Assembly: GCF_001650195.1 (NCBI RefSeq)
Contig: NZ_LXYR01000012.1
Span: forward strand, 53,663 to 117,662
Length of the DNA stretch: 64,000 nucleotides
Origin: Phormidesmis priestleyi BC1401
Lineage (GTDB): Bacteria > Cyanobacteriota > Cyanobacteriia > Leptolyngbyales > Leptolyngbyaceae
Direction: 5' to 3'
Shown in pieces: positions 63,950 through 64,000 of this stretch. Both the position numbers and the translations under genes were made by a program. The notes under the pieces were generated by a model. It saw only the letters and a program-made list of their open reading frames with translations, had not been told where the DNA came from and searched no databases. Numbering within the stretch: position 1 is the stretch's first letter; each line of letters opens with the position of its first letter.

Positions 63950-64000
63950 ATTCTACCGCATCGCGTAGGTTGTCCGAGTCGCGCAACTGCTTGCGAATAC
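63924..64000 (-). CDS. Partial gene at the right edge, upstream of the restriction enzyme (candidate methyltransferase)
   Basis: The last 25 residues read IRKQLRDSDNLRDAVEFVLK, then QAAS and TAA at 63924-63926. The frame is open to the window edge. The length is too short for a family call; a DNA methyltransferase partner is expected from the position. Its stop lies within the restriction gene, 26 bases after that gene's TTG. Confidence 0.55.
   Translation of the reverse strand, partial: IRKQLRDSDNLRDAVEFVLKQAAS

Noticed and set aside
1..64000. tRNA and rRNA genes
   Set aside because: No cloverleaf-type or rRNA-like stretch was seen by eye in intergenic regions; a covariance search would be needed to exclude them fully.

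Overview
The window is chromosomal DNA of a cyanobacterium, most likely a filamentous Leptolyngbya-like strain. This rests on very frequent HIP1 octamers (GCGATCGC), cyanobacterial family genes (Ycf35/DUF1257, DUF1622, Uma2, sucrose synthase, RRM RNA-binding protein, a phosphoketolase paralogue, a 46-residue conserved small protein) and cyanobacterial miniature repeats. The genus is a guess. No rRNA, tRNA or CRISPR array was seen.

Layout. 0-12.7 kb: a partial helical membrane protein, an RRM protein, an M48-like protein that has lost its zinc ligands, RF3 (prfC), DUF4870, a leishmanolysin-like secreted protease, an MBOAT acyltransferase, a cupin and an isochorismatase-type hydrolase. 12.7-14.5 kb: a repeat-rich stretch with a C-terminal gene remnant, a 21-bp-period repeat, a small conserved-looking gene pair including an unlisted 39-residue ORF, and inverted repeats. 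14.6-20.1 kb: an accessory island with a three-gene ABC-3C-type conflict system (nuclease effector, winged-helix middle component, DUF3732 SMC-like ATPase), followed by three integron attC-like sites that bound two small cassettes. One cassette holds an aspartyl protease pair. The other holds a decayed DUF433/DUF5615 toxin-antitoxin pair. No integron integrase is in view.

20.2-40.4 kb is mainly housekeeping: phosphoketolase, glycosyltransferases, a polar amino acid ABC transporter (binding protein on the plus strand, two permeases and the ATPase on the minus strand), fasciclin protein, purL, purF, rpmB, argD, sucrose synthase and Ycf35. 40.4-49.9 kb is a tight minus-strand operon of eight genes, possibly nine with yjbQ: lipoprotein, small helical protein, long helical protein, PknG-like kinase, PP2C phosphatase, vWA protein, FHA protein and a four-TM GlnX-like sensor. 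Kinase, phosphatase and FHA protein all carry paired N-terminal zinc ribbons. The likely logic is an envelope sensor feeding a reversible phosphorylation switch that acts on the FHA protein, a cyanobacterial counterpart of actinobacterial GlnX-PknG-GarA with extra parts. This is the most interesting module in the window.

50-59 kb: a glycosyltransferase-like protein, class V aminotransferase, Cas4/RecB-like nuclease, Uma2 protein, and a TIR-NB-ARC-TPR protein whose nearly identical 126-bp TPR repeats contain a 29-bp frameshifting deletion. Next come 21-bp-period repeats, an inverted-repeat element, and an HNH nuclease gene destroyed by a MITE-like element. 59-64 kb: PAP2 phosphatase, minC-minD-minE, a universal stress protein, and at the right edge a SacI-like restriction endonuclease overlapping the end of an upstream gene that runs out of the window.
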